DNA of 49,722 nt from Microcoleus sp. bin48.metabat.b7b8b9.023 (GCF_013299185.1 NZ_JAAFKG010000057.1:1-49722); one strand, 5' to 3'. Shown: positions 1-7,723, counted from the stretch's first letter. The notes: a model not told the origin generated them from the sequence alone. Made by a program: numbers and translations.

Positions 1-2
1 GG

Positions 3-119
3 TTTATCAAATATACATGGCTCGAAATAGATGCTTACTCTAGCTGGCAATCTCTTGTTTCATCTGTAGAAAAAATTCTTAAAGAGTTTGGAGATAATTA
101 TGTAATTAATTTTGCTTAA
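3..119 (+). CDS. C-terminal end of an IS630-like transposase (partial, 5' end outside window)
   Basis: An open frame enters from the left edge and ends at TAA 117-119, giving 38 residues that end DNYVINFA. The string WLEIDAYSSWQSLV followed by VEKILKEFG resembles, from memory, the extreme C-terminus of cyanobacterial IS630-family (DDE) transposases. The catalytic residues would lie outside the window, so whether the element is intact cannot be judged. A different protein family cannot be excluded on so short a tail. Confidence 0.45.
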   Translation, partial: FIKYTWLEIDAYSSWQSLVSSVEKILKEFGDNYVINFA

Positions 120-246
120 CTACTTAGGGCGATCGGCTCCAGAGTCTCACCAAGCAAAATAGCCGAAGCCAGCAGCGTCAAAAATGGTTGCAAAAACTGA
201 ATTTGACCTACCCCTGCAACTCCACCCATCGCCATCCCGTGATACA

Positions 247-306
247 ATGTGCGTCAGAAAATAGCTTTTCCATGATTGAGACAATAACGTATTCTGACGC
301 ACCCTA
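247..306. repeat. Inverted repeat with TGACGCACCCTA ends
   Basis: A GTGCGTCAGAA arm is followed about 35 bases later by TTCTGACGCAC, forming a hairpin. The same arm sequence bounds three tandem hairpins at 32525-32742, so this is a dispersed family. It lies in the 258-base gap between the transposase tail and the CCB2-like gene, where no credible gene is seen. Confidence 0.6.
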
Positions 307-349
307 CGACTGTCTCTAGCCGAAGCTGCGGGCACCAAAACCCTACCAA

Positions 350-384
350 CTAAAATCTAAAATCTAAAATCTAAAATCTAAAAT
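350..384. repeat. Heptameric short tandem repeat (CTAAAAT, five copies)
   Basis: Five head-to-tail copies of a 7-base unit. Read on the minus strand this is TTTTAG repeats, and the TAG stop codon of the neighbouring gene (378-380) falls inside the array. The same heptamer recurs at about 9084, 21589, 46797, 47238 and 49206. Confidence 0.85.
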
Positions 385-1019
385 TGGTTGAGGGTATTTT
401 CTAGTTTTTCGGCAATGCCTTCAACCCAATTTTCATCTTGCTTGGTATAGCTGCGCGGCGCGTTAGCACCTAATATTAATACGCCTTGAGTGCCGATCGG
501 CTGACAGATAACTCCTTGGGTATTTTCTGGCAAATAGTCGAATTCGATTTTGCCGGGATAGATATTCAGATTTACTAGATAAACTGGTTTGTTTTTGTCG
601 AGCACTCGCTGCAATATTGGCCCTGGCTTGACTTCGGGATTGATGCCTAAGATGCCGCGCCTCAATAAGACTTTTCCTTGATAGACAATGACGATCGCCC
701 TTGTGGCCGTATTTGTCAACAGCAAACGCGACGCCCAAGCTAATTCTAGCTTGACGGCATCGGGCAAATCCGGCGCCAGCTCGAAGCCTTCAGAGCCGGT
801 AAGCTGTACCGAATCGGGCGATCGCGCTTGCACCTGTTGCCACAGCAAACCTGTTAAAATCAGCAGGGCGCTGATAATTACTCCCAAAACGTCCGATCGA
901 GTTTGAGAGTCTGTAATTTGCTCTGTCAGGAAGCGGTTGACCACCAGCAGCGTGCCTGCTAACCCTCCCGCAACTAAGGGTAGTTGCCGCAAAACTTTAT
1001 TTGGATCCGATTTTGTCAT
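378..1019 (-). CDS. CCB2/CCB4-type cofactor assembly of complex C subunit B protein
   Basis: A 213-residue protein that looks like the cyanobacterial CCB2/CCB4 family (formerly DUF2930). Its chloroplast homologues help attach the covalent haem c(i) to cytochrome b6 of the b6f complex. Two hydrophobic segments near residues 12-28 and 43-60 (LGVIISALLILTGLLW) anchor it in the membrane, followed by a soluble GAF-like half. It probably works in the thylakoid or cytoplasmic membrane. It stands alone: rpaB lies 109 bases further right on the same strand, separated by a hairpin repeat. Family assignment is by recall of the pattern, not a search. Confidence 0.7.
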   Translation of the reverse strand: MTKSDPNKVLRQLPLVAGGLAGTLLVVNRFLTEQITDSQTRSDVLGVIISALLILTGLLWQQVQARSPDSVQLTGSEGFELAPDLPDAVKLELAWASRLLLTNTATRAIVIVYQGKVLLRRGILGINPEVKPGPILQRVLDKNKPVYLVNLNIYPGKIEFDYLPENTQGVICQPIGTQGVLILGANAPRSYTKQDENWVEGIAEKLENTLNQF

Positions 1020-1039
1020 TAGTCATTAGTTAGGATTAA

Positions 1040-1101
1040 GGTTCGTAGTGCGTCGGGAGTGTCCGCAGAATAAGAGCGGACTGAAGTCCGCACTACGAAC
1101 C
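1040..1101. repeat. Dispersed hairpin repeat (GGTTCGTAGTGCG family)
   Basis: Arms GGTTCGTAGTGCG and CGCACTACGAACC flank an interrupted stem. This is a single copy of the family that forms the 69-bp array at 7797-8470 and also occurs at 43360, 45497 and 49267. It lies between rpaB and the CCB2-like gene and could act as an RNA hairpin in either transcript. Confidence 0.8.
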
Positions 1102-1128
1102 GAACCGCCAACTGCCAACTGCCAACTG

Positions 1129-1860
1129 TCAACCGACTTCGCCAATTTCGACAATGCGCTGGAATAGATAGCCGGTGCCGCGGGCGGTGAGAATTAATTC
1201 AGGATTGCTGGGGTCGTCTTCCAACTTTGCCCTCAGCCGGGAGATGTGAACGTCCACAACGCGGGTGTCTACGTGGCGTTCTGGCGTGTATCCCCAAACT
1301 TCTTGCAAAATTTCCGATCGCGAAAAAGGCTCTCCAGAACGGCTGACAAGCAGCTCTAACAAGCTGAATTCCATGCCTGTGAGCCGAATTCGTTCGTCGC
1401 CTTTATAAACTTGGCGCTTGTTTGTGTCAATCCTAATGTTGGTGACGTGGATGACTCCCGAACTGGGAATTCCTGAGGCGCCGTTTTTGTCAACCCGGCG
1501 CAGTACCGAACGGATGCGGGCTTCGAGCTCTTTGGGAGAGAAAGGTTTGACGACGTAATCGTCGGCGCCCAATTCTAAACCGGTGATGCGATCGGCTACG
1601 TCTCCCAAAGCGGTTAGCATGATGATGGGTACGTCTGATTCTTTGCGTAACTCCTGACACACCCCGTAACCGTCGAGCTTCGGCATCATCACGTCCAAAA
1701 CTACTAAGTCGGGTTCGGTGTTGCGAAATGTTTCGAGAGCTTCTTCACCGTCAGCAGCGGTGACGACATCGTAGCCAATCATGGAAAGGCGAGTCTCCAG
1801 AATGCGCCGGATACTGGCTTCGTCATCGACTACCAGAATTTTTTCTTTATGATTTTCCAA
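1129..1860 (-). CDS. rpaB: Response regulator RpaB (Ycf27), OmpR/PhoB family
   Basis: A receiver domain (residues 6-120, acidic DD at 12-13, phospho-acceptor D56 in LVVLDVMMPKLDG, K in VKPF) is followed by an OmpR-type winged helix (about 145-238). RpaB is the essential cyanobacterial regulator paired with the kinase Hik33/NblS; it controls light-stress and photosystem genes. Start choice: the frame also opens at GTG 1872, but AAGGAG touches that codon. It sits 11 bases before TTG 1860, which gives MENHKEKILVVDD and places the phospho-acceptor at residue 56, the number I recall for RpaB elsewhere. radA is divergent across a 164-base gap. Confidence 0.93.
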   Translation of the reverse strand: MENHKEKILVVDDEASIRRILETRLSMIGYDVVTAADGEEALETFRNTEPDLVVLDVMMPKLDGYGVCQELRKESDVPIIMLTALGDVADRITGLELGADDYVVKPFSPKELEARIRSVLRRVDKNGASGIPSSGVIHVTNIRIDTNKRQVYKGDERIRLTGMEFSLLELLVSRSGEPFSRSEILQEVWGYTPERHVDTRVVDVHISRLRAKLEDDPSNPELILTARGTGYLFQRIVEIGEVG

Positions 1861-2024
1861 GTTACCGAGCACTCCTTAAGTTACATTTCAGATAATCTTA
1901 ATTTTTTGTACCCTATCATAGAATATACAGATTGAATCGTGTATGGCGATCGGTCTGAAAGCTTGATAATTGCTTTAACTCAGACTTTTCTAAATGTTAG
2001 GGTGACTATTTATCATAGTAAACA

Positions 2025-3581
2025 ATGCCTAAGCCTCGAATACAATATATTTGTCGGGAATGTGGGTATGATTCACCACAATATTTTGGCAGGTGTCCTA
2101 GCTGTCACAAGTGGGATTCTTTTGACGAGCAGTTAGAACCACATACTGCTGGTGGGCCACGGGCTGGTTTGACTGGGGTGACAACTAAGTCAGTGGGCGG
2201 TTCGCCTCCTGATAAGTCGAAGGGTCAACCAAAGGTATCTTTTAGATTATCGCAGATTTCCGACCAAACTCAGTCTCGCTGGCCTTCTGGCTATGGGGAA
2301 CTCGATCGAGTTTTGGGAGGTGGGATTGTTCCGGGATCGCTGGTGTTGATTGGCGGGGAACCGGGAATCGGGAAATCGACGCTGCTATTACAGATGGCGA
2401 ATATGTTGGCGCGCAAGGATAGAATACTCTATGTTAGTGCGGAGGAGTCTGGTCAGCAAGTAAAATTGCGATCGCAGCGCTTGGGTGTGGCTAATCCGGT
2501 TAATTTGTCAAGCAATGGCGGAAATATATCTGATAGCAATGGAGATGCTAAAACCGATTCCCAGGACAATTCAGCGGAGAATTTCTACTTGCTTCCAGAG
2601 ACGGATTTAGAAGTTGTTTTGCGGGAGTTGGAAGCGCTGAAACCGAATGTGGCGGTGATTGATAGCATCCAAACTATTTATTTTGCTAATTTAACATCGG
2701 CTCCGGGTTCGGTGGCTCAGGTACGGGAATGTACGTCTGCTTTGATGCAGGTTGCAAAAAGGGAAAATATTACTTTATTCTTGGTTGGTCACGTTACTAA
2801 GGATGGATCTTTGGCGGGGCCGAGGGTTTTGGAGCATTTGGTAGATACTGTACTGTATTTTGAGGGCGATAGATTTGCTTCTCATCGCCTTTTGCGATCG
2901 ATGAAAAACCGTTTTGGCGCGACTCACGAAATCGGTGTTTTTGAAATGGTAGCCAATGGTTTGCGAGAAGTAGATAATCCGTCGGAGTTGTTTTTAGGCA
3001 ATAAGGATGAATTTTCTCCGGGTACTTCGACGACGGTTGCTTGCGAGGGAACTCGACCGATTTTAGTGGAGATTCAGGCGTTAGTCAGCCCTGCAAGTTT
3101 TGGTGCGCCACGCCGTTCTACTACTGGTGTGGATAGTAGTAGATTGCAGCAAATTTTGGCTGTTTTGGAGAAAAGGGTGGGGATTCCTTTGTCTAAATTG
3201 GATGTGATTGTGGCGTCGGTAGGCGGGTTGAAGGTGGAGGAACCGGCGGCGGATTTGGGGGTGGCGATCGCAGTTGTGGCCAGTTTTCGCGATCGGGTAA
3301 TTGATGCACGCACAGTTTTGCTCGGAGAAGTCGGTTTGGGCGGACAAGTACGCCCAGTTTCGCAATTAGAACTGCGACTGAGAGAAGCAGCGAAATTGGG
3401 CTTCAAAAGGGCGATTATTCCGAAGAATCAATCCGTGCCAGATTTGGGGATGGAAATTATTCCGGTGGCTAGAGTGATCGATGCAATCATTGCGGCGATT
3501 CCGGCTACTCCGGCTCAGTTGCAGTCGGATGATACGGAGTTGCCTTCTGTTGACTTGGAGGAAGAGGATTTGTCTGATTGA
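2025..3581 (+). CDS. radA: DNA repair protein RadA
   Basis: A 518-residue branch-migration ATPase acting in recombinational repair. The sequence shows a zinc finger (C10, C13, C24, C27), a RecA-like core with Walker A GEPGIGKST at 111-119, the RadA-specific KNRFG motif at 295-299 and a C-terminal Lon-protease-like domain (about 340-490). A low-complexity insert of about 25 residues (163-187, rich in N, S and D) interrupts the ATPase core, and the acidic tail is also extended. These make it longer than the roughly 460 residues of typical RadA. No clear Shine-Dalgarno precedes ATG 2025. It is divergent from rpaB and followed by toxin-antitoxin genes. Confidence 0.95.
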   Translation: MPKPRIQYICRECGYDSPQYFGRCPSCHKWDSFDEQLEPHTAGGPRAGLTGVTTKSVGGSPPDKSKGQPKVSFRLSQISDQTQSRWPSGYGELDRVLGGGIVPGSLVLIGGEPGIGKSTLLLQMANMLARKDRILYVSAEESGQQVKLRSQRLGVANPVNLSSNGGNISDSNGDAKTDSQDNSAENFYLLPETDLEVVLRELEALKPNVAVIDSIQTIYFANLTSAPGSVAQVRECTSALMQVAKRENITLFLVGHVTKDGSLAGPRVLEHLVDTVLYFEGDRFASHRLLRSMKNRFGATHEIGVFEMVANGLREVDNPSELFLGNKDEFSPGTSTTVACEGTRPILVEIQALVSPASFGAPRRSTTGVDSSRLQQILAVLEKRVGIPLSKLDVIVASVGGLKVEEPAADLGVAIAVVASFRDRVIDARTVLLGEVGLGGQVRPVSQLELRLREAAKLGFKRAIIPKNQSVPDLGMEIIPVARVIDAIIAAIPATPAQLQSDDTELPSVDLEEEDLSD

Positions 3582-3633
3582 GATTATGTTAAGGTAGCAA
3601 TAACTGGGGAAACACAAATCTAAAACTCACATT

Positions 3634-3867
3634 ATGAAAGCCTACGAATTTCCAGCAAAAGTTACATCGGAAGGAAAAATAAACTTGACCGATGACATTT
3701 TAAAATACTTGGCAGTCAACCAAGATGTAAGAGTGATAATTCTAGTGAATGAACAAACAAACTCAGAAACAGATGAAGTAGAGGAAAAAACAGATTGGCA
3801 TCGTCTTGCTGCCACACAATTCTTTGCAGATTGCAGCGAAGAAGATACAATTTACGATCGGGTTTGA
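3634..3867 (+). CDS. Probable antitoxin of a PemK/MazF-type module
   Basis: A 77-residue protein. The N-terminal half (KVTSEGKINLTDDILKYL) looks like a short beta-strand dimerisation and DNA-binding region of the AbrB/MazE kind. The acidic tail (EVEEKTDWHRLAATQFFADC) is of the sort that wraps a toxin. Its stop is only 3 bases before the PemK/MazF-like gene, so the two are one operon. The function follows mainly from position; the family is not recognised with certainty. Confidence 0.6.
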   Translation: MKAYEFPAKVTSEGKINLTDDILKYLAVNQDVRVIILVNEQTNSETDEVEEKTDWHRLAATQFFADCSEEDTIYDRV

Positions 3868-3870
3868 GCT

Positions 3871-4200
3871 ATGTCTAATTATCAGTCTGGAGAATTAGTT
3901 ATAGTCGCATTCTTATTTGCGGGTGCAACCGAAACTAAACGCCGTCCTGGCCTGGTACTGCTGGACACAGGAGATGAAGACATGATTGTTGCCAAGATAA
4001 CCAGTCAAATTCCTCGTACAAGCTTTGATGTCGAAATTCAGGAATGCCAACAAGCAGGATTAAAGCGACCTTCAGCGGTTCGCTTGCATAAACTGAACAC
4101 ATTACAAAAAAGTTTAGTTGAAAGGAGACTGGGAATATTAACCCCTGATGATTTGGCGCAAGTGCGAGATAGAGTCAAACAAATCTGGTCTTTCATTTGA
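3871..4200 (+). CDS. Type II toxin, PemK/MazF family endoribonuclease
   Basis: A 109-residue protein with the SH3-like barrel pattern of the PemK/MazF family: an N-terminal GELVIVAF strand, KRRPGLVLLD (the basic RRP motif of MazF toxins), a central KITSQ strand and a C-terminal helix (TPDDLAQVRDRVKQIW). Such toxins cut mRNA and arrest growth until neutralised. The first gene of the pair, ending 3 bases upstream, would be the antitoxin. It is intact. It is the first of three modules placed one after another downstream of radA. Confidence 0.82.
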   Translation: MSNYQSGELVIVAFLFAGATETKRRPGLVLLDTGDEDMIVAKITSQIPRTSFDVEIQECQQAGLKRPSAVRLHKLNTLQKSLVERRLGILTPDDLAQVRDRVKQIWSFI

Positions 4201-4281
4201 TGAAAATACAGGATCGCAAGCTTCATTAGTCACGGTCAATCTCAAATCTCAAATTTCCAACTTTATGCGGAGGCACGAGTT

Positions 4282-4512
4282 ATGTATCAAGTAGATATTG
4301 TTGAGGCAAAAGAAAAGCTTTTGGAATTAATCGAAGCGGCGATGAGAGGTGAAGAAGTTTCGATTAGTAAAGATAATCAGCCTGTTGTAAAATTGGTAGG
4401 AATTCCCAAACAAGCTAAACCCAATCGGCAAGCAGGGAGTGCTAAAGGCATGGTTTGGATGTCCGATGATTTTGATGAACCGCTAGAAGAATTTAAGGAG
4501 TACATGGAATGA
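4282..4512 (+). CDS. Phd/YefM-type antitoxin
   Basis: A 76-residue protein with the Phd/YefM N-terminal DNA-binding fold (VDIVEAKEKLLELIEAAMRG, then EEVSISKDNQPVVKLV) and a C-terminal toxin-binding tail (FDEPLEEFKEYME). GGAGG-like bases (GCGGAGGC) lie shortly before ATG 4282. The last four bases overlap the start of the PIN toxin (ATGA), indicating translational coupling. It would repress its own operon. Confidence 0.88.
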   Translation: MYQVDIVEAKEKLLELIEAAMRGEEVSISKDNQPVVKLVGIPKQAKPNRQAGSAKGMVWMSDDFDEPLEEFKEYME

Positions 4513-4895
4513 GGTTGTTGTTGGACACTCATGCCTTTATTTGGTACGCGACAGATAGTTCAAGACTCAGCACAACAGCGCGATCGCTAATTGACAACGG
4601 AAATAACGATATTATCTTCAGTACAGCTAGCGTCTGGGAAATGGCGATTAAGCATAGCATAGGCAGGCTAAATTTTAGTATGCCTTTTATGGAGTTTATC
4701 AAGCAGCAGATCGCAGTTAATAGAATTGAGATACTGGAAATAAGTTTCGACCACATTGAGGTTGTAGCTTCACTGCCTTTACATCACTGCGATCCATTTG
4801 ACAGGCTGATAATTGCCCAATCTATGGCAGAACAGATACCCGTTTTGAGCGTTGATGCTATTTTTGATGGTTATGCGATCGCGCGCCTGTGGTGA
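4509..4895 (+). CDS. VapC-type PIN domain ribonuclease toxin
   Basis: A 128-residue PIN domain with the expected acidic residues: D6 (LLLDTHAFIW), E44 (SVWEMAIK), D98 (DPFDRLIIAQ) and D116. The length is normal for the family and no residue is missing, so it looks active. Such toxins are Mg-dependent RNases that usually cleave tRNA or rRNA. It overlaps the Phd-like antitoxin by 4 bases. The pairing Phd + PIN is common in cyanobacteria. Confidence 0.9.
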   Translation: MRLLLDTHAFIWYATDSSRLSTTARSLIDNGNNDIIFSTASVWEMAIKHSIGRLNFSMPFMEFIKQQIAVNRIEILEISFDHIEVVASLPLHHCDPFDRLIIAQSMAEQIPVLSVDAIFDGYAIARLW

Positions 4896-4926
4896 ATTAA
4901 GTTAGTATAAAAATAAAGAGGCGAAG

Positions 4927-5151
4927 ATGAAACAATTTAGAATTATAATTGAAAAACATCCCGACGGTTATGTAGCCTATCCCCTTGGCATCAAAGGTGT
5001 TGTAGTTGGTGAAGGTAACACCTATGAGGAAGCATTAGCTGATGTCAAGTCAGCTATTCGCTGCTACATCGAGATATTCGGCCAAGAAATTATGGAAGAC
5101 GAATCATCCGCTGTCGAGACTTTTTTAGTAAAGGCAGAGGTGGCTATTTAA
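4927..5151 (+). CDS. hicB: HicB family antitoxin
   Basis: A 74-residue HicB-like protein with the partial RNase-H fold pattern: FRIIIEKHPDGYVAYPLGIKG, then GEGNTYEEALADVKSAIRCYIE. GAGG lies just before ATG 4927. It precedes its partner, as is usual in cyanobacterial hicBA, and its TAA overlaps the hicA ATG by one base (TAATG). The toxin partner carries a premature stop, so this gene now stands as an antitoxin without a functional toxin. Confidence 0.85.
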   Translation: MKQFRIIIEKHPDGYVAYPLGIKGVVVGEGNTYEEALADVKSAIRCYIEIFGQEIMEDESSAVETFLVKAEVAI

Positions 5152-5390
5152 TGTCGAAATTTCCTGTCGATGCTCCTAAAAAACGAGTCATCAGAACATT
5201 TCAGTTTTTGGGTTTTAGGACTATTAGAGAACGCGAACATATTGTCATGGTGCGATAAAATCAGGATGGCACGGAGACTCCGCTGGTAATGCCTAACCAC
5301 GATCAAATAAAATCAGGGACACTGAGAGCAATTTGTACTCAGCCGGGAATTTCAAGAGAGGAATTTTTAATAGCTTATGCACAAAGTTGA
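5151..5390 (+). pseudogene. hicA: hicA toxin gene inactivated by one nonsense codon
   Basis: Reading from ATG 5151 gives 35 residues ending EREHIVMVR, then TAA at 5256-5258. The same frame continues without any shift for 43 more residues (NQDGTETPLVMPNHDQIKSG and onward) to TGA 5388-5390. Together they make the usual HicA length of about 79 residues with the double-stranded-RNA-binding fold and the active-site His region (REREH). The stop sits where HicA relatives usually have Glu (RENxDG), so a GAA to TAA change explains it. The 35-residue product would lack most of the fold. Confidence 0.85.
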
Positions 5391-5453
5391 GTGGAGATGC
5401 TATCTAAGCTCGCACTTAAAATATGTCAAATTATCGATCGCCATAAGTTATAA

Positions 5454-6437
5454 ATGTTTCAAACTCCCAACTGGCAATGCGTACACACCCTTCACGGACA
5501 TTCAAGTTCGGTAACTTCTGTTGTCATCACCCCAGACGGACAGACTATAGTTAGCGGAAGTTCTGATAGTACCATTAAGCTGTGGAACCTCAACACAGGG
5601 GAAGAAATTCATACTTTAGCAGGACATTCACAAGGGGTTACATCTATTACCCTCAGCCCTGACGGGCAAACTCTTGCTAGCGGTAGTAAAGATGCAACTA
5701 TCAAACTATGGAATCTCAGCAATAAAGAGGAAATTTACACCATTAACGGCCATTCAAACATAATTACTTCTGTAGCCATCAGTCCCGACGAAAAGACTCT
5801 GGCAAGTGCCAGTGAAGACACAACTATCAAACTTTGGAACCTTAGCAATGGAAAACAAATTCGGACTTTAAAGTGGCCAGTAGAAATATATTATGGTTTG
5901 GATATTTTATTCAGTCCTGACGGAAAGATTCTAGTCAGTAGCAGTGGAGATGATTATGTTTCTCTAAGTGCAGTAGCTTTTAATTTAGCCACTGGAGACG
6001 AAATCTGGACAAAGCATTGGAAAGAGGGGATGGACTCTGTTTATGCGATCGCTGTCAGCCCTGATGCAGAAAATTTTGCTACCTTGCACTCTCGGGGGAA
6101 TATCAAGTTGTGGAATCTCTATACAGGGGCAAAAATTTATACTCTTGCGGAAACTTCAATGGGAGACTTCTGCTTAGCTTTTAGCCCTGATGGTAAAATT
6201 TTAGCAAGTGGTGGGTGGGATTCTGACAGCGAAGATGATAGCAGGGAACCTGGTATTATCGAACTTTGGAATCTTGACGCTAGAGAGAAACTTTGCAGTC
6301 TCTTGGGGCATTCATGGGGAGTTTATTCCGTGGCTTTTAGTCCGGATGGGCAGACTCTAGTGGAAGTGATGAAAATACTATCAAGATTTGGCAAAGAGAT
6401 TTATAAGCGCGGGAAATTTTGTATAATTTTTAATTAG
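5454..6437 (+). CDS. WD40 repeat protein with a frameshifted last blade
   Basis: A beta-propeller protein of about 320 residues with seven WD units. The clearest are at residues 5-45, 47-87 and 89-129 (HxxxVTSVxxSPDGxxLxSGSxDxTIKLWN pattern). Cyanobacterial WD40 proteins are scaffolds; no catalytic domain is attached. In the last blade, after DGQTL (codon 302), the frame drifts into VEVMKILSRFG. The +2 frame instead gives SGSDENTIKIWQRDL and stops at TAA 6404-6406. A lost 4-base CTAG unit near 6357-6360 restores the expected blade. The ancestral gene therefore probably ended at 6406. Confidence 0.88.
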   Translation: MFQTPNWQCVHTLHGHSSSVTSVVITPDGQTIVSGSSDSTIKLWNLNTGEEIHTLAGHSQGVTSITLSPDGQTLASGSKDATIKLWNLSNKEEIYTINGHSNIITSVAISPDEKTLASASEDTTIKLWNLSNGKQIRTLKWPVEIYYGLDILFSPDGKILVSSSGDDYVSLSAVAFNLATGDEIWTKHWKEGMDSVYAIAVSPDAENFATLHSRGNIKLWNLYTGAKIYTLAETSMGDFCLAFSPDGKILASGGWDSDSEDDSREPGIIELWNLDAREKLCSLLGHSWGVYSVAFSPDGQTLVEVMKILSRFGKEIYKRGKFCIIFN

Positions 6438-6452
6438 CTTTTTAGCCGAAAT

Positions 6453-7310
6453 ATGAACAAAGCAAAAAAACAGCGCAAAAATCAGTGGTCAAATGAACTA
6501 AGAGATATTATTCGAGGTGCATCGGGCGGCTTTTTGTTCGGCATTCCGCTGCTTTATACGATGGAGGTTTGGTGGATCGGTTCCTCTACTAAACCAGCGC
6601 AAATGTCGATCGCCATTGTAACTACTTTTATCGTCGTTTTCTTGCTGACTCGCACTGAAGGCTTTCGCAAAACTAAGGACATCCGGTGGCGGGATGCTGC
6701 AATCGATAGCGTAGAAGCGATCGCGATTGGGATTGTCTGCGCCGCTGTTATCCTGTTTTTGCTCCGGGAAATTACGCCGGATACTCCGCTGCAACAAGCT
6801 TTGGGGAAAATCATTTTTGAAGGCTTGCCCTTTGCCTTGGGAGTGGCCCTGGCAAGCGGTTTCTTGAGTGGCGATCACTATCAAAGCTCAGACAGCGACA
6901 GCGAACCGATGATTAATCCCACTTTAGCAGATATCGGCGCTACTTTAATCGGCGCGATGATCATTGCTTTCAACATCGCCCCAACTGACGAAATTCCCAT
7001 GCTAGCCGCAGCTATTTCGCCACCTTGGCAATTAGCAATTATCGCCGCTTCGCTGCTAATTTCCTACGGTATTGTATTCGTAGCTGACTTTACTTATCAA
7101 GCAAAACGCCAGCAGCATCAAGGAATTTTTCAGAGTCCCCTCAGCGAAACAGTGATGGCTTATTTAGTATCGCTGGTGGCTTCTGCATTTATGCTGTTTT
7201 TTTTCCACAAACTCAGCTTTGACGATCCGTGGTCTGTTTGGTTGGGCTATACGTTAGTATTGGGATTGCCGGCAACTGTTGGCGGCGCGGCGGGGAGGTT
7301 GGCGGTATGA
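6453..7310 (+). CDS. TIGR02587 family (DUF2391) integral membrane protein
   Basis: A 285-residue polytopic membrane protein with about seven hydrophobic segments, for example IAIVTTFIVVFLL, AIAIGIVCAAVILFLL and LAIIAASLLISYGIVFVA. A loop rich in S and D (about 148-156) lies in the middle. Its pattern and its pairing with the next gene match the TIGR02587/TIGR02588 pair found in cyanobacteria and some proteobacteria; the function is unknown. Its stop overlaps the next start (ATGA at 7307-7310), so the two are coupled. Confidence 0.8.
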   Translation: MNKAKKQRKNQWSNELRDIIRGASGGFLFGIPLLYTMEVWWIGSSTKPAQMSIAIVTTFIVVFLLTRTEGFRKTKDIRWRDAAIDSVEAIAIGIVCAAVILFLLREITPDTPLQQALGKIIFEGLPFALGVALASGFLSGDHYQSSDSDSEPMINPTLADIGATLIGAMIIAFNIAPTDEIPMLAAAISPPWQLAIIAASLLISYGIVFVADFTYQAKRQQHQGIFQSPLSETVMAYLVSLVASAFMLFFFHKLSFDDPWSVWLGYTLVLGLPATVGGAAGRLAV

Positions 7311-7723
7311 ATGACAGTAATGAGGAAAGTAATAACGAACAGCCACAAAAAAGAACTTTTGCTGAATGGGTAACATTTGCGATCGCCTGTTCGATCCTGT
7401 CTACCATCACCGGACTCGTACTTTACAACTGGGTGACTAAAAAACAGGAACCTCCTGTGATTTCTGTGACTCGCAACGAGCCAATTCGCGCCACGCAAGG
7501 GCAATTTTACGTACCGTTTAAAGTTACTAACACGGGTGGCGAAACGGCAGAATCAGTGCAAGTTGTAGCCGAACTGCGCGTCAAGGGCGAAGTCTTGGAA
7601 TCTGCCGATCAGCAAATTGATTTTTTGTCAAGCGGCGAAACTAAAGAAGGAGCTTTTATCTTCAGCCGTAACCCCAGTCAAGGTGAATTGATTGTGCGAT
7701 CGAGCAGTTATCAACTGCCTTAA
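7307..7723 (+). CDS. TIGR02588 family membrane-anchored protein
   Basis: A 138-residue protein with one N-terminal membrane helix (about residues 20-42, FAIACSILSTITGLVLYNWV). It is followed by an extracytoplasmic beta-sandwich (about 55-138) with the TNTGGETAESVQVVAEL signature. The start is set at ATG 7307 by GGGGAGG eight bases upstream and by the 4-base overlap with the DUF2391 gene. An in-frame upstream ATG at 7229 lies inside that gene and is unlikely. The function is unknown; the strict pairing suggests a two-protein membrane complex. Confidence 0.8.
   Translation: MNDSNEESNNEQPQKRTFAEWVTFAIACSILSTITGLVLYNWVTKKQEPPVISVTRNEPIRATQGQFYVPFKVTNTGGETAESVQVVAELRVKGEVLESADQQIDFLSSGETKEGAFIFSRNPSQGELIVRSSSYQLP

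Noticed and set aside
147..338. A 63-codon minus-strand open frame
   Set aside because: It runs through a dispersed inverted repeat and has no family features or ribosome site.
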